A stretch of DNA of 64,000 bases from Deltaproteobacteria bacterium (GCA_013349295.1 DUZW01000001.1:182266-246265), one strand, 5' to 3'; counted from the stretch's first letter, positions 9,736 through 22,687 are shown. Made by a program: numbers and translations. The notes: a model not told the origin generated them from the sequence alone.

Positions 9736-10251
9736 ATGAAAATGAATCCCGCCGATGAAATAGTCCTGATCGTTGATGAGCAAAACCAGGAGGTGGCCCA
9801 TGTTCCCAGACGGGTGATGCGGGAAGGCGGCCTCATCCACCGGGCCTGCTACATCCTGGTCTTTAACCGCAAGCGGGAGATCTTTGTTCAGAAACGGACC
9901 ATGAGCAAGGATATTTATCCCGGTTACCTTGATGTCGCCACCGGCGGCGTGGTCCTGGCCGGGGAATCCTACGAGCTTTCGGCAAAACGCGAACTGGCCG
10001 AGGAGCTGGGCGTGCATAAGGTTGCCCTCACCCCTCATTTTGATTTTTATCATGAAGCAGACAACAACCGGGTCTGGGGCCGGGTCTTTTCCTGCACGGC
10101 GGAAGGTCCGTTCATCCTTCAACCGGAAGAGGTGGAGGATGGGTTTTTTCTCGGGCTGGAGGCGGTGAAATCCCTTGCCGCCGTTGAACGATTTACCCCG
10201 GATGGCCTTAAGGTGCTGAAAAAAGTGATTGACCGTGAAGCTGTTCTTTAA
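9736..10251 (+). CDS. NUDIX hydrolase (YfcD/IDI-like)
   Basis: A 171-aa NUDIX-fold hydrolase. The NUDIX box is intact: GGVVLAGESYELSAKRELAE followed by ELG, matching Gx5Ex7REUxEExGU, which binds Mg2+ for diphosphate hydrolysis. The N-terminal half (ADEIVLIVDEQNQEVAHVPR...HRACYILVFNRKREIFVQKR) resembles YfcD and isopentenyl-diphosphate-isomerase-like NUDIX proteins; substrate unknown. Two in-frame ATGs (9736, 9742) follow GGAG; either is possible, and a TTG at 9712 is less likely. It overlaps the start of the following phosphoribosyltransferase gene, so the two are probably co-translated. Confidence 0.88.
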   Translation: MKMNPADEIVLIVDEQNQEVAHVPRRVMREGGLIHRACYILVFNRKREIFVQKRTMSKDIYPGYLDVATGGVVLAGESYELSAKRELAEELGVHKVALTPHFDFYHEADNNRVWGRVFSCTAEGPFILQPEEVEDGFFLGLEAVKSLAAVERFTPDGLKVLKKVIDREAVL

Positions 10252-10960
10252 AGCCCTCCTCGACCTTCTGCTGCCCTCGTTCTGTCTTTCCTGCGAAAAG
10301 CCGCTGGGCCCATCACCAGAGCTGCTGTTCTGCCCGGACTGCCTGGAGAGGCTCCATCATATCCAAAGCCCGCTCTGTCCCTGTTGCGGCAGGACCTATC
10401 TCGTCGCCGCCGGCGGCGACCATCACTGCGGGATCTGCCTCGCCACCCCCCGCCATTTCAATCGGGCCAGGGCTCTCTTTCTCTACGAAGAACCGATTAA
10501 AAAGGTGATCCACCGCTTCAAATACCGGGGAATGACCACCTGTCTTCCGTCCTTCGCCAGGGTTGCCCACAATCTGCCCCAACTTGCCGAAATGGCCGGG
10601 GCGGATTGGATCGTGCCCGTGCCGTTGCACCCAAGCCGCCTGCAGGAGCGCGGCTTCAACCAGGCCTTGCTCCTGGCCCGTGCCCTCTTCCCCAAAGACC
10701 GGCGGATCAGCAGCAGCCTCCTCGTCCGATCGCACCCCACCGAGCCGCAGACCAGTTTCAATGGCAAGGCCCGACGCACCAATCTAAAAAACGTTTTTGC
10801 TGTTGTGAAACCGCAAAAGGTTGCCGGTAAAAAAATTCTCCTCATCGATGATGTATTCACCACCGGCACCACGGTAAACGAGTGCGCCAGAGTGTTGAAA
10901 AAATGTGGAGCGACCGAGGTAATGGTACTGACCCTGGCCAGGGTCAAAGAGGATTATTAG
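10235..10960 (+). CDS. ComF-family phosphoribosyltransferase
   Basis: About 241 aa. The N-terminal zinc-ribbon-like region contains paired cysteines (CLSC, CPDC, CPCC, CGIC), followed by a type I phosphoribosyltransferase domain with the PRPP loop KILLIDDVFTTGTTVNE near residue 205. ComF proteins are linked to competence and DNA uptake in some bacteria; in many others their role is undefined. The start is uncertain: GTG at 10235 or TTG at 10229, both inside the end of the NUDIX gene. That overlap suggests translational coupling. Confidence 0.88.
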   Translation: MKLFFKALLDLLLPSFCLSCEKPLGPSPELLFCPDCLERLHHIQSPLCPCCGRTYLVAAGGDHHCGICLATPRHFNRARALFLYEEPIKKVIHRFKYRGMTTCLPSFARVAHNLPQLAEMAGADWIVPVPLHPSRLQERGFNQALLLARALFPKDRRISSSLLVRSHPTEPQTSFNGKARRTNLKNVFAVVKPQKVAGKKILLIDDVFTTGTTVNECARVLKKCGATEVMVLTLARVKEDY

Positions 10961-11051
10961 TAACTGTCCAGAGGCTTTCATCTTGCGACTATTAAATTCT
11001 TGGCAGCGGAAAAATTCCGGATTACCGTGTAACCTTTAACCCTCAGGAAAT

Positions 11052-11159
11052 ATGCCCATGAACTTACATAGCATTGCCGGATTTGCCGCTCTTGCTGTCG
11101 GCTCCTTAACCTTTGCCGTATTGTTAAAAAAACAGCGGGGTAGCGACTGCCCGGCCTGA
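11052..11159 (+). CDS. 35-aa membrane peptide or sensor-protein remnant
   Basis: A short reading frame starting MPMNLHSIAGFAALAVGSLT, with one membrane helix, ending at TGA. The same frame continues after the TGA for 21 hydrophobic codons to a second TGA at 11223. The sequence resembles the first two helices of the N-terminal seven-helix region of some histidine kinases, so a decayed gene is the simplest reading. Start supported by CAGGAAA five bases upstream. Confidence 0.35.
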   Translation: MPMNLHSIAGFAALAVGSLTFAVLLKKQRGSDCPA

Positions 11160-11240
11160 CTGCTGATCTACGCTTCCATTGGTATGGGTCTCATATCATA
11201 TTATTTTTTCACTTTTTTCCTCTGATTGCCCGGAGCAGAC

Positions 11241-12359
<1,119 letters not shown>

Positions 12360-12397
12360 TCACCAAGCAATATCAGCCAACCCCTTTTGCTTTCAGA

Positions 12398-12470
12398 GCA
12401 GCCCAACATCGAGGAGCACAGGGCGCCATTTTTGAGGTTCCTTTCTTTAGGATGAACAGAAGGCGGAAAG
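12398..12470 (-). repeat. degenerate copy of a dispersed repeat
   Basis: Read on the minus strand, this stretch (CTGTTCAT...AAAGAAAGGAAC...GCCCTGTGCTC then TCGATG) parallels part of the interspersed repeat at 22450-22680 but is shorter and divergent. It lies in the 186-bp gap after mtnA; nothing else is recognised there. Confidence 0.4.
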
Positions 12471-12545
12471 GAGTAGGGGCATAGAACATGCCGAAGAGAG
12501 CTAAGCGCGTCTGCGAAGCAGATGCCCTGCCTGTGGCCCTTTACC

Positions 12546-13685
12546 TCAGACCAGGCCCAGGCTCTCTATCACCGTATCATGAAAAAGGGGCCTGAACTGT
12601 TTGATCCGGTTATTATCCCGGCTGGGATGGACCCGGTTGCTGAGCAGAACCATCACCAACTCACGGGTCGGATCTATCCACAGGGAGGTTCCGGTAAAGC
12701 CGAGATGGCCCACGCTGGTGGGCGCCAGATATTTCCCCCCGCTTGAACCAGTGCTTGATGGCGTATCAAAGCCAAGAGCCCAGGTGGAGCCCGGGATCTC
12801 CTGGCGTATTAAAAATCGCCGCAGATCACTTGCCAGGTAGTTGGGGGGTTCCTCCCTTCCCTGCCATTGATCAAGCAGATGCACCCCCATCTCCAACACC
12901 GCATCTATGGTGCCGAACAATCCTGCATGCCCGGCCACCCCGCCCAGGGCATGGGCGTTTTCATCGCTCACCTCACCACAGAGATTTCTCTTGCGAAAAT
13001 GGCAATGTTCCGTGGGCGCATGGTCTCTTTTTCTCTTTTCTTCTTTGGCTTCATTTTCCTCCGGCCCTGCCTTGCAATAAAATATTTTTTCCGCAATCCC
13101 CATGGGCTCCGCTATCTTTTCTCTAAAAAAAAGGGGAAGTTCCTGGCCGCTTATCTTTTCCACCATCAGGCCGAGTAACATGAAACCCAGGTCGCTGTAA
13201 ACGGAGGTGCTGCCCGGTTGATACGCCTGCGGCTCATCGGCCAGCAAACCGAGAAGCACTTCCTTTCTTTTTTCCTCCGGCAGCTTAACAAGTTCGAGAT
13301 AATACGGCTTATGAGCATGTAACCCGCTGGAATGACATAGAATATCTTTAACAGAGATCCCGAACAGGAAGGATTTTTCAGTCAGGGATAAAATATCAGA
13401 GACCAGATCGGATATTTGTATTCGCCCCTCTTTCAACAAGACAAGAATAGACAGGGTTGTTGCCAACGGTTTGGTTAAAGAGGCCAGATCGTACACCGTT
13501 TTTTCATCAACCTTCTTTTCTTCGCTATAATCGGTGTACCCGTATGTCTGAATTATCCGCCTTCTCTGCGCCGGAATTCCCCAGGCAACAGCCATGGTTG
13601 CCCCGGGAAAAACACCTTGGCTGACCGCCTCTGAAAATATTTTATAACAACTTGATATTATGTCGTTTTTTTTATTATTTTCCAT
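12546..13685 (-). CDS. serine hydrolase of the beta-lactamase/EstB family
   Basis: A 379-aa protein with the class C beta-lactamase-like (Pfam Beta-lactamase, COG1680) fold. Catalytic Ser69-x-x-Lys72 lies in DLASLTKP and the Tyr163-Ser-Asp triad in STSVYSDLGFM. There is no obvious signal peptide: the N-terminus MENNKKNDIISS is polar, so it is probably cytoplasmic, unlike true beta-lactamases. Members include esterases, peptidases and amidases; the substrate is not deducible. A Lys/Glu-rich insert (EENEAKEEKRKRD) sits in the middle. It is the last gene left of the AT-rich candidate origin and is transcribed away from it. Confidence 0.85.
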   Translation of the reverse strand: MENNKKNDIISSCYKIFSEAVSQGVFPGATMAVAWGIPAQRRRIIQTYGYTDYSEEKKVDEKTVYDLASLTKPLATTLSILVLLKEGRIQISDLVSDILSLTEKSFLFGISVKDILCHSSGLHAHKPYYLELVKLPEEKRKEVLLGLLADEPQAYQPGSTSVYSDLGFMLLGLMVEKISGQELPLFFREKIAEPMGIAEKIFYCKAGPEENEAKEEKRKRDHAPTEHCHFRKRNLCGEVSDENAHALGGVAGHAGLFGTIDAVLEMGVHLLDQWQGREEPPNYLASDLRRFLIRQEIPGSTWALGFDTPSSTGSSGGKYLAPTSVGHLGFTGTSLWIDPTRELVMVLLSNRVHPSRDNNRIKQFRPLFHDTVIESLGLV

Positions 13686-13739
13686 GTAACGTAAAAATAT
13701 CCCTCTCGCGGCTCATCAACGTTGCCATCAGAGCCGTAA

Positions 13740-14145
13740 CCGCGGCTCGAAAATTCCCATAATACAGTATCTTTTTATTTATTATCATTGAATTTTTTTT
13801 GATTTTACACTATCTTTTTGTAGTTGTTTTCCTATATTTCAAACAACTCGCTAGATTTTAAATATATATAATAATATCAATATATTAATTTCTTTTTAAT
13901 ATCTTAATTCACTCAATATGCTTCGTATATTTTTATCAACACCTTTTCAACCCTTTTACACACGCCGCTGTTTACTCTGTTTTTAAAATCTGTTGATAAC
14001 TTGTTTTTTTGTTTTTTCCTTATTTTGTAAACCGCCTGATTATTAAAAATAATATAATATTTTTCGATAGTTAAATAGGTTACAAACATATTAACAACCC
14101 TAATAACCATAATCTTTTAAAAACTTAAAAAACAACTATTACACT
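13740..14145. other. candidate replication origin (oriC-like AT-rich region)
   Basis: A gene-free stretch immediately upstream of dnaN-gyrB-gyrA whose composition falls far below the surroundings; for example 13861-13920 has only 7 G/C in 60. It holds two inverted DnaA-box-like nonamers: TTATCAACA at 13933-13941 and its complement TGTTGATAA at 13991-13999, each one base from the TTATCCACA consensus. The nearly pure A/T run at 13856-13910 would serve as an unwinding element. No dnaA is nearby, so the assignment is inference. Confidence 0.5.
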
Positions 14146-14159
14146 GTGGGGTGCCCATT

Positions 14160-15290
14160 ATGTCCCTTATTTTCAATATCTCCCGCGATGATTTTTTAGC
14201 CGGCCTTGCTTCCCTGCAAAATGTAACGGGGAAAAAGGGGAATATCGCTATTCTCTCCAACATCCTCATTGAGTCCAAAACGGACTCGCTTCTTTTGACT
14301 GCCACGGATCTGGAAATAGGCATCCGAAACAGTCTGCCGGCGGAGATACTCTCCCCAGGATCCATAACCCTTCCTGCCAAGAAGCTTTTTGAAATAGTAC
14401 GAGAGTCCAGTGCGGATCAAATCCATGTCGAGATTATGGAAAACAACTGGGCGAAAATAAGCGCCGATTCAGCGGATTACAAACTGGCTGGTATGCCCAG
14501 TGAGGAGTATCCGGCTTTTCCTGAGTACGATGAAAACAATATGACCGCCGTGGCCAGCGAGAAGATTAAGGAAATCATAGATAAAACGATTTTTTCCGTG
14601 GCCCAGGAAGGAGAATCCCAATTCAATCTCACCGGTATCCTGGTGGAAAAGGATATCTCTGAAGGAAAAAATATGCTTCGCATGGTTTCCTCGGACGGAC
14701 ACAGGCTTTCCCTGTGTGAAACAACGGTGGAAAGCGATCTAAGCGGATTGAAGATGGAAAAAATCATCCTTATCCCGCGCAAGGGCATGCAGGAAATTAG
14801 AAAATTTACTGAAGGATCGGCAGAAATAAAAATTTCATTTGAAGAAAAACAGGCTGTTATAAAAACTGACCATTCTATCGTCGTTGTTCGTTTGATGAAT
14901 GGAGATTTTCCTGATTATAAAAATATCATAAGTATTATTAAAAAAGAAAAACATATTGAATTGAATAGAGTTCAATTCATGAATTCAATGAAGAAGATGA
15001 ATCTCTTCACGGAAGACCGTTATAACGCCGTAAAATTTCAGGTAACGCATAACAAACTTGTTCTTTCCTCGCAGAGCATGGATATAGGCAGCGCCAAGGA
15101 TGAAATTGCCATCAATTACGATGATTCTCCTTTAAAGCTCGGATTCAATGGTAAATATTTTATAGAAACCATGCAGGTCATGTCCAGTGATACCATCAAG
15201 GCTTATATCAATTCGGAAGAAAGCCCATGTATGATTCAAGGCGATGATGACCCAGGTTTTGTCAGTATCATCATGCCCATGAAAATATAA
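14160..15290 (+). CDS. dnaN: DNA polymerase III subunit beta (sliding clamp)
   Basis: A 376-aa protein, standard beta-clamp length, that forms the ring tethering DNA polymerase III to DNA. Typical features: N-terminal LIFNISRDDFLAGLASLQNV, conserved NIAILSNILIES and LTATDLEIGI, and a C-terminal FVSIIMPMKI matching the clamp's usual YVVMPMR-like end. ATG at 14160 is preferred over the GTG at 14151 because GTGGGG lies eight bases upstream. Its mRNA is AT-richer than later genes. It heads the dnaN-gyrB-gyrA block directly downstream of the AT-rich candidate origin. Confidence 0.96.
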   Translation: MSLIFNISRDDFLAGLASLQNVTGKKGNIAILSNILIESKTDSLLLTATDLEIGIRNSLPAEILSPGSITLPAKKLFEIVRESSADQIHVEIMENNWAKISADSADYKLAGMPSEEYPAFPEYDENNMTAVASEKIKEIIDKTIFSVAQEGESQFNLTGILVEKDISEGKNMLRMVSSDGHRLSLCETTVESDLSGLKMEKIILIPRKGMQEIRKFTEGSAEIKISFEEKQAVIKTDHSIVVVRLMNGDFPDYKNIISIIKKEKHIELNRVQFMNSMKKMNLFTEDRYNAVKFQVTHNKLVLSSQSMDIGSAKDEIAINYDDSPLKLGFNGKYFIETMQVMSSDTIKAYINSEESPCMIQGDDDPGFVSIIMPMKI

Positions 15291-15406
15291 ACGAATATAA
15301 AAAGTAGCTACCTCACATATCCGAGAACAAATCAAAGGGTTACAAAGAGGAAAAGGTTGCAAGTTTGTTTTTTGTGATTCCAACACAGACAATTTTTAGA
15401 AAATAA

Positions 15407-17821
<2,415 letters not shown>

Positions 17822-17933
17822 CAGTATCTCCCTCTCGTCAAGGGAGGGAACTTTTGAGGCTTTTGCCCAAGAGACTCAGCTGAAACAAATTCAGGATGGT
17901 GTTCTACCCATCCACTGAACAAGGATTTTTGAT

Positions 17934-20426
17934 ATGGCGGAAGAAACGACCCACGAATTGCCGATCTCCTCGATCTCCATCGAAAAGGAATTAAAGAAAT
18001 CCTACCTTGATTACGCCATGAGCGTCATCATTGGTCGGGCCTTGCCGGATGTGCGGGACGGTCTTAAACCCGTGCATCGCCGCGCCCTCTTCGCAATGCG
18101 GGAACTGAGCAATTTCCACAACCGGCCCCATCTCAAGTCGGCCCGTATCGTCGGTGATGTTATCGGTAAGTATCATCCCCACGGCGATACCGCGGCGTAT
18201 GACACCATCGTCCGGATGGCCCAGGATTTTTCCATGCGCTATCCGCTGGTCGACGGCCAGGGTAACTTTGGCTCGGTGGACGGCGACTCCCCTGCGGCCA
18301 TGCGGTATACCGAAGCGCGGATGACCAAGATCGACCAGGAGATCATCGCGGACCTTGAAAAGGAAACCGTTGATTTTGTACCCACCTACGACAACTCCCA
18401 CATGGAGCCGGTGGTTTTCCCCTCCAGGATTCCCAATCTGCTGATCAACGGCTCATCCGGCATCGCCGTGGGCATGGCCACCAATATCCCGCCCCATAAC
18501 CTGGTGGAGGTTATGAACGGCCTGATCGCCATGATCGACGACCCGAATATCACGGTCAACCAGCTCATGGACCATATCACCGGGCCGGATCTCCCCACCG
18601 GCGCCTATATCTGCGGCCGGGCCGGCATCCGCGAGGCTTACGAAACCGGGCGCGGCTCCATCCTCATGCGCTCGAAGACCGATGTGGAGAAAAACAAGAA
18701 CGGCCGGGAATCCATCATCATCACCGAGATTCCTTATCAGCAGAACAAGGCCTTCCTCATCGAGAAGATCGCCCTGCTGATCAAGGAGAAGCGGATAGAG
18801 ACCATCGCCGAGGTCCGCGACGAGTCCGACCGCCATGGCATGCGCATCGTTCTCGATCTGAAAAAAGACGCCATCGCCGAGGTGGTGATCAACCAGTTGT
18901 ACAAGTTGACCCCGCTCCAGCGGAGCATGGGCATCATCCTGCTCTCCATCGTCAACAACCGGCCAGAGATTTTGAATCTGCGGCAGATCCTGGAATACTT
19001 CCTTCTGCACCGCAAGACCATCGTCTACCGCCGCACCGCCTACGATCTGAAAAAGGCCGAGGAAAAGGCCCATATCCTGGAAGGGCTCAAGATCGCCATC
19101 ACCAACCTCGACGAGGTGGTGGAGCTGATCAAGAAATCCGCCAACCCGGCGGAAGCCAAGACCGGCTTGATCGCCCGTTTTGCCCTTTCCGAGATCCAGG
19201 CTCAGTCCATCCTTGAGATGCGCTTGCACCGGCTCACCGGCTTGGAGCGGGAAAAGATCGTCAACGAATACGAAGAGTTGATGCGGCAGATCACCTGGTT
19301 TAAACAGGTACTGGCCGATCAGCATCTGGTCATGAAGATCATCCGCGACGAGTTCAGCGAGATCATCGAGCAGTACGGCGACGAGCGGCGCACCGAGATC
19401 ATCGAGGCCCCGGACGAGATTCTGCCGGAAGACATGATCATGCAGGAAGAGATGGTGGTCACGGTCACCCACGAGGGCTACATCAAGCGCAACCCGGTGG
19501 ATCTCTACCGCTCCCAGCGGCGCGGCGGCAAGGGGGTCAAGGGCGCCAACACCATCGAGGATGATTTCGTCTGCAATATGTACACGGCCTCCACCCACGC
19601 CACCTTCCTCTTCTTCACCAACCACGGCAAGGTCTTCTGGCGCAAGGTCTACGAGATCCCGCAGGCAGGCCGCATCGCCCGGGGCAAGGCAGTGGTCAAT
19701 CTCCTTGAGCTCACCGAGGGCGAGAAGGTTGCCGCCATCCTGCCGGTATCGACCTTTGATGTGCCCGAGGGTCAGGAATGCCACGTCATGATGATCACCA
19801 AGAAGGGTATCGTCAAGAAAACGGTGCTCTCCGAGTTCCGCCGCCCCATCCGGCGCGGCAAGATCGCCCTCACCATCCGCGAGGATGACGAGATCTTGGG
19901 CGCGGTGCTCACCAACGGCAGCAACGATATCCTGGTCGTCACCCGAGGCGGCATGTCAGTCCGCTTCAACGAGCAGAACGTCCGCAGCATGGGCCGCACC
20001 GCAACCGGGGTCAAGGGCATCAACCTGGCCGAGGGCGACGAGGTGGTCTCCGTGGATGTGGTACACGAGGGCTCCTCGGTGGTCGTGGTCACGGAAAACG
20101 GCTACGGCAAGCGCAGCGAGGTCGATGAGTACCGGCTGATCAAGCGCGGTGGCAAGGGCGTTTTCGCCATCAAGGCCAGCGAGCGCAACGGCCAGGTGGT
20201 CGGGGCCCTGCAGGTCACCGATGAAGACGAGCTGATGATGATCACCAACGGCGGCAAGATCATCCGCATCTCCATGCGCGATCTGCGGGTTATAGGCCGC
20301 AACACCCAGGGCGTGCGCCTCTTCAAGCTGGACGAGGGTGAAAAGGTCATGGCGGTTGATCGCATGGCCGAGATTATTTCCGAGGATGAGGAAGGCGAGG
20401 ACGAGGAAACTACTTCCGAAGAATAA
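17934..20426 (+). CDS. gyrA: DNA gyrase subunit A
   Basis: An 830-aa subunit that cuts and rejoins DNA. The catalytic tyrosine is Tyr125 in MRYTEARM. The quinolone-resistance region ([20 protein letters not shown], about 80-100) carries Asp and Ala at the usual Ser83-like site; see HGDTAAYDT. The C-terminal beta-pinwheel includes the GyrA box [10 protein letters not shown] (about 528), which marks gyrase rather than topoisomerase IV. It ends in an acidic tail ([14 protein letters not shown]), as in many gyrases. AAGGA lies eight to ten bases before the ATG. Confidence 0.97.
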   Translation: MAEETTHELPISSISIEKELKKSYLDYAMSVIIGRALPDVRDGLKPVHRRALFAMRELSNFHNRPHLKSARIVGDVIGKYHPHGDTAAYDTIVRMAQDFSMRYPLVDGQGNFGSVDGDSPAAMRYTEARMTKIDQEIIADLEKETVDFVPTYDNSHMEPVVFPSRIPNLLINGSSGIAVGMATNIPPHNLVEVMNGLIAMIDDPNITVNQLMDHITGPDLPTGAYICGRAGIREAYETGRGSILMRSKTDVEKNKNGRESIIITEIPYQQNKAFLIEKIALLIKEKRIETIAEVRDESDRHGMRIVLDLKKDAIAEVVINQLYKLTPLQRSMGIILLSIVNNRPEILNLRQILEYFLLHRKTIVYRRTAYDLKKAEEKAHILEGLKIAITNLDEVVELIKKSANPAEAKTGLIARFALSEIQAQSILEMRLHRLTGLEREKIVNEYEELMRQITWFKQVLADQHLVMKIIRDEFSEIIEQYGDERRTEIIEAPDEILPEDMIMQEEMVVTVTHEGYIKRNPVDLYRSQRRGGKGVKGANTIEDDFVCNMYTASTHATFLFFTNHGKVFWRKVYEIPQAGRIARGKAVVNLLELTEGEKVAAILPVSTFDVPEGQECHVMMITKKGIVKKTVLSEFRRPIRRGKIALTIREDDEILGAVLTNGSNDILVVTRGGMSVRFNEQNVRSMGRTATGVKGINLAEGDEVVSVDVVHEGSSVVVVTENGYGKRSEVDEYRLIKRGGKGVFAIKASERNGQVVGALQVTDEDELMMITNGGKIIRISMRDLRVIGRNTQGVRLFKLDEGEKVMAVDRMAEIISEDEEGEDEETTSEE

Positions 20427-20453
20427 TCGGACAGCGATATTTATGGAAAATAA

Positions 20454-20996
20454 ATGACACAATTTCAATCACTTGAAGATGGTGTTGAGGTGCGCGGAGA
20501 AGCCGTTCTTGCATTTGTGAACGGGATGAGAGGGTTTAAAAAAAAGGCCTTGGATATCTTGCAGGAAAACGGAATCGCAAACCCGGAAAATGGAAATTGG
20601 TATTCTCAGCAAGCGTGGCTGAATGCTTTTAAAAAAATTGCTGAAGATGTCGGTCCGTACACCTTGTATTGCATCGGGGCAAGGATTCCCGAAGATGCCC
20701 AATTTCCGTCGGGCATTGACTCGCTTGAAGCAGCGCTTGCCTCAATCAACACGGCGTATTACATGAATCACCGAGGCGGCAAAATCGGCAATTATACGTT
20801 TCAGAAATCCCTGGATGGTTCTTTTAGTTTTACCTGTGATAACCCATATCCCTGTGAGTTTGACAGAGGAATCATCGAAGGCATAGGCAGAAGATTCATC
20901 CCGGAAGGAAGCCATTTGACGTGCAAGCATGATAATTCAGCTCCGTGCAGGGACAAGGGAGCTGCGTCATGTACGTATCGTTTGGAAATTACATAA
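20454..20996 (+). CDS. V4R-like small-molecule-binding domain protein
   Basis: A 180-aa single-domain protein beginning 27 bp after gyrA. The C-terminal half ends with a Cys-rich signature (HLTCKHDNSAPCRDKGAASC followed by TYRLEI) of the type seen at the end of V4R/4-vinyl-reductase and related haem-NO-binding-like domains, which bind small ligands or zinc. I infer a ligand- or metal-binding sensor. Other Cys and His residues (CDNPYPCEFDRG, MNHRGGKIG) could bind a metal. Downstream is gpsA, 80 bp away. The family assignment is tentative. Confidence 0.55.
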   Translation: MTQFQSLEDGVEVRGEAVLAFVNGMRGFKKKALDILQENGIANPENGNWYSQQAWLNAFKKIAEDVGPYTLYCIGARIPEDAQFPSGIDSLEAALASINTAYYMNHRGGKIGNYTFQKSLDGSFSFTCDNPYPCEFDRGIIEGIGRRFIPEGSHLTCKHDNSAPCRDKGAASCTYRLEIT

Positions 20997-21076
20997 AAAT
21001 ATGTTGCCAGTCCTGCGGATGACCCAGGGCGATCCAGGCGGTTGGGCGACGCCGGGCAACGAATTACAGGATATCG

Positions 21077-22105
21077 ATGAGCCATCTCAAGGAGATAGCA
21101 GTTATAGGCGCCGGCAGTTGGGGAACCGCTCTGGCCAAGCTTCTTGGCGACAAGGGGTTCCACGTGGAGCTCTGGGCGCATCGGCAGGACCATGTGGCCG
21201 GGCTCCTGCGGGATCGGGAGAATAGTACCTACCTCCCCGGCTTTCCCTTGCCGGATATGGTACATCCCACCGCTGATCTCGCTCAGGCGGTTTCCGGAAA
21301 ATCGGTGGTGGTCATGGTGGTTCCCTCCCATGTCTACCGCGAGGTGTTCACCCTTCTTGCTCCCCATCTGGCTCCCAACGCCGCGATCATCTCCGCCACC
21401 AAGGGCGTTGAAAATGAGACCCTGCTCACCATGAATCAGGTGATGGCCGAGGTCTTGGCCAAGGAAAACCCCGGATTCAGCGGACAGCTTGGGGTGTTGG
21501 CCGGGCCGAGCTTTGCCAAGGAGGTGGCTGCAGGCATCCCCACCGCCGTGACGGTCGCCGCTCCCACCATTGAAGGGGCCAGATTTTTTCAGGATGTTTT
21601 TCATACCGAACGCTTCCGGGTCTATGCGGGCACTGATGTGATCGGCATGGAGTTGGGCGGGGCGCTCAAGAACATCGTCGCCATCGCCGCAGGCATCTGC
21701 GACGGGTTGGGCTACGGCACCAATACCCGTGCCGCCCTCATCACTCGGGGGCTTGCCGAGATCACCCGCCTTGGGGTGGCCATGGGCGCCAACCCCCTCA
21801 CCTTTTCCGGGTTGGCCGGCATGGGAGACTTGGTCCTGACCTGCACCGGGGATCTGAGCCGGAATCGGCAGGTTGGTCTCAAGCTCGGTCAGGGCAAGAC
21901 CTTGGCCCAGATCCTCGCCGAGATGGAGATGGTGGCCGAGGGGGTGAAAACCACCCGCTCCGCCATGGCCCTGGCGAAAAAGATCGGGGTGGAGATGCCC
22001 ATCCTGGAGCAGGTGTATGCCATGATCTACGAGGATAAGCCCTGCGCCGAGGCGGTTCAGGCCCTGTTGGGCCGTGATTCGAAAGAAGAAATGGAAGAGG
22101 TATGA
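21077..22105 (+). CDS. gpsA: glycerol-3-phosphate dehydrogenase [NAD(P)+]
   Basis: A 342-aa cytoplasmic enzyme that reduces dihydroxyacetone phosphate to sn-glycerol-3-phosphate for phospholipid synthesis. The N-terminal NAD(P) fold shows IAVIGAGSWGTALAKLLGDK. The catalytic and substrate region shows GVLAGPSFAKEVA, GGALKNIVAIAAGICDGL with the active-site Lys, and GLAGMGDLVLTCTGDLSRNR. Full length for the family. AGGA lies five bases before the ATG. The Se/S carrier-like gene and selD follow on the same strand. Confidence 0.96.
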   Translation: MSHLKEIAVIGAGSWGTALAKLLGDKGFHVELWAHRQDHVAGLLRDRENSTYLPGFPLPDMVHPTADLAQAVSGKSVVVMVVPSHVYREVFTLLAPHLAPNAAIISATKGVENETLLTMNQVMAEVLAKENPGFSGQLGVLAGPSFAKEVAAGIPTAVTVAAPTIEGARFFQDVFHTERFRVYAGTDVIGMELGGALKNIVAIAAGICDGLGYGTNTRAALITRGLAEITRLGVAMGANPLTFSGLAGMGDLVLTCTGDLSRNRQVGLKLGQGKTLAQILAEMEMVAEGVKTTRSAMALAKKIGVEMPILEQVYAMIYEDKPCAEAVQALLGRDSKEEMEEV

Positions 22106-22130
22106 CGTATCCACGTCTGGATGTTTACCC

Positions 22131-22424
22131 ATGAAAACACCAACCCAGGAATGCCACCCGAGCGGATCGTATGTGGCCATTTTTTTTTCCATCCACTATG
22201 TGCTCAAGGCGGAACAGTTGTTGAAAGCCGGCAACATTCCCTTGGATGTGGTGCCGGTGCCCCGCGAAATCAGCGGGGATTGCGGCATGGCCATCACCTT
22301 TTCCCCGGAACAATTGGCTGAGGTGCAGGGTATTCTGGCGGCAGCCGATATAGCCATTGCCCGGATTTTTTGTAAGAATGCGGAAGGGGTTTTTAGCGAG
22401 ATACCCTGGAAGACGGATTCGTAA
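22131..22424 (+). CDS. DUF3343 / putative Se-S carrier-like protein
   Basis: A 97-aa protein with the DUF3343 pattern: SYVAIFFSIHYVLKAEQLL, then VPVPREISGDCGMAITF with the conserved Cys-Gly. This family is annotated as a putative selenium/sulfur carrier and frequently sits beside selenium-metabolism genes. Here selD, itself needing selenide, follows on the same strand, 263 bp away with an interspersed repeat between. I infer selenium delivery to SelD. The start is the ATG at 22131, 25 bp after gpsA. An upstream GTG would add residues with no family match. Confidence 0.8.
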   Translation: MKTPTQECHPSGSYVAIFFSIHYVLKAEQLLKAGNIPLDVVPVPREISGDCGMAITFSPEQLAEVQGILAAADIAIARIFCKNAEGVFSEIPWKTDS

Positions 22425-22449
22425 CAACTCGGGGCGTATATTGTGGTAA

Positions 22450-22680
22450 CGCTGTTTCTGTTCATTTCTTTGCTTGCCCAAAGAAACGAACCAAAGAAAG
22501 GGCACCCCGCCACTTGTCCCGCCTAAGGCGGGATGCCCTGTGCTCTTCGATGCTGCCTGGGCTTTGCAAACTCGGCTGCGCCTCAAACAGTGCAAAGCCC
22601 TTTTTCGGCAGCCTCTCCGGTGCTCGGCGGCGTGACAATGGGGAAAACCAGGAGCGGCTTACGCCGTTCCAATTTATGGA
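22450..22680 (+). repeat. dispersed intergenic repeat between the Se-carrier gene and selD
   Basis: This gap holds sequence of a type common between genes in proteobacterial chromosomes: TTCTTTGCTTGCCCAAAGAA then ACGAACCAAAGAAAGGGCAC, a small hairpin CCGCC-taagg-CGGG, and a GCAAAGCCCTTTTTCGGCAG block. A shorter divergent copy lies at 12398-12470 on the other strand. It encodes no convincing protein and displaces selD from its likely partner gene. Confidence 0.5.
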
Positions 22681-22687
22681 AGGAACA

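Noticed and set aside
11157..11159. TGA in the small membrane frame as a second selenocysteine codon.
   Set aside because: No conserved redox context, no clear hairpin downstream, and the sequence looks like a sensor N-terminus rather than a known selenoprotein.
13913..14110. A 65-codon minus-strand frame in the AT-rich region.
   Set aside because: Low-complexity Ile/Lys/Asn-rich product expected from AT-rich DNA, no RBS, and the region looks like an origin.
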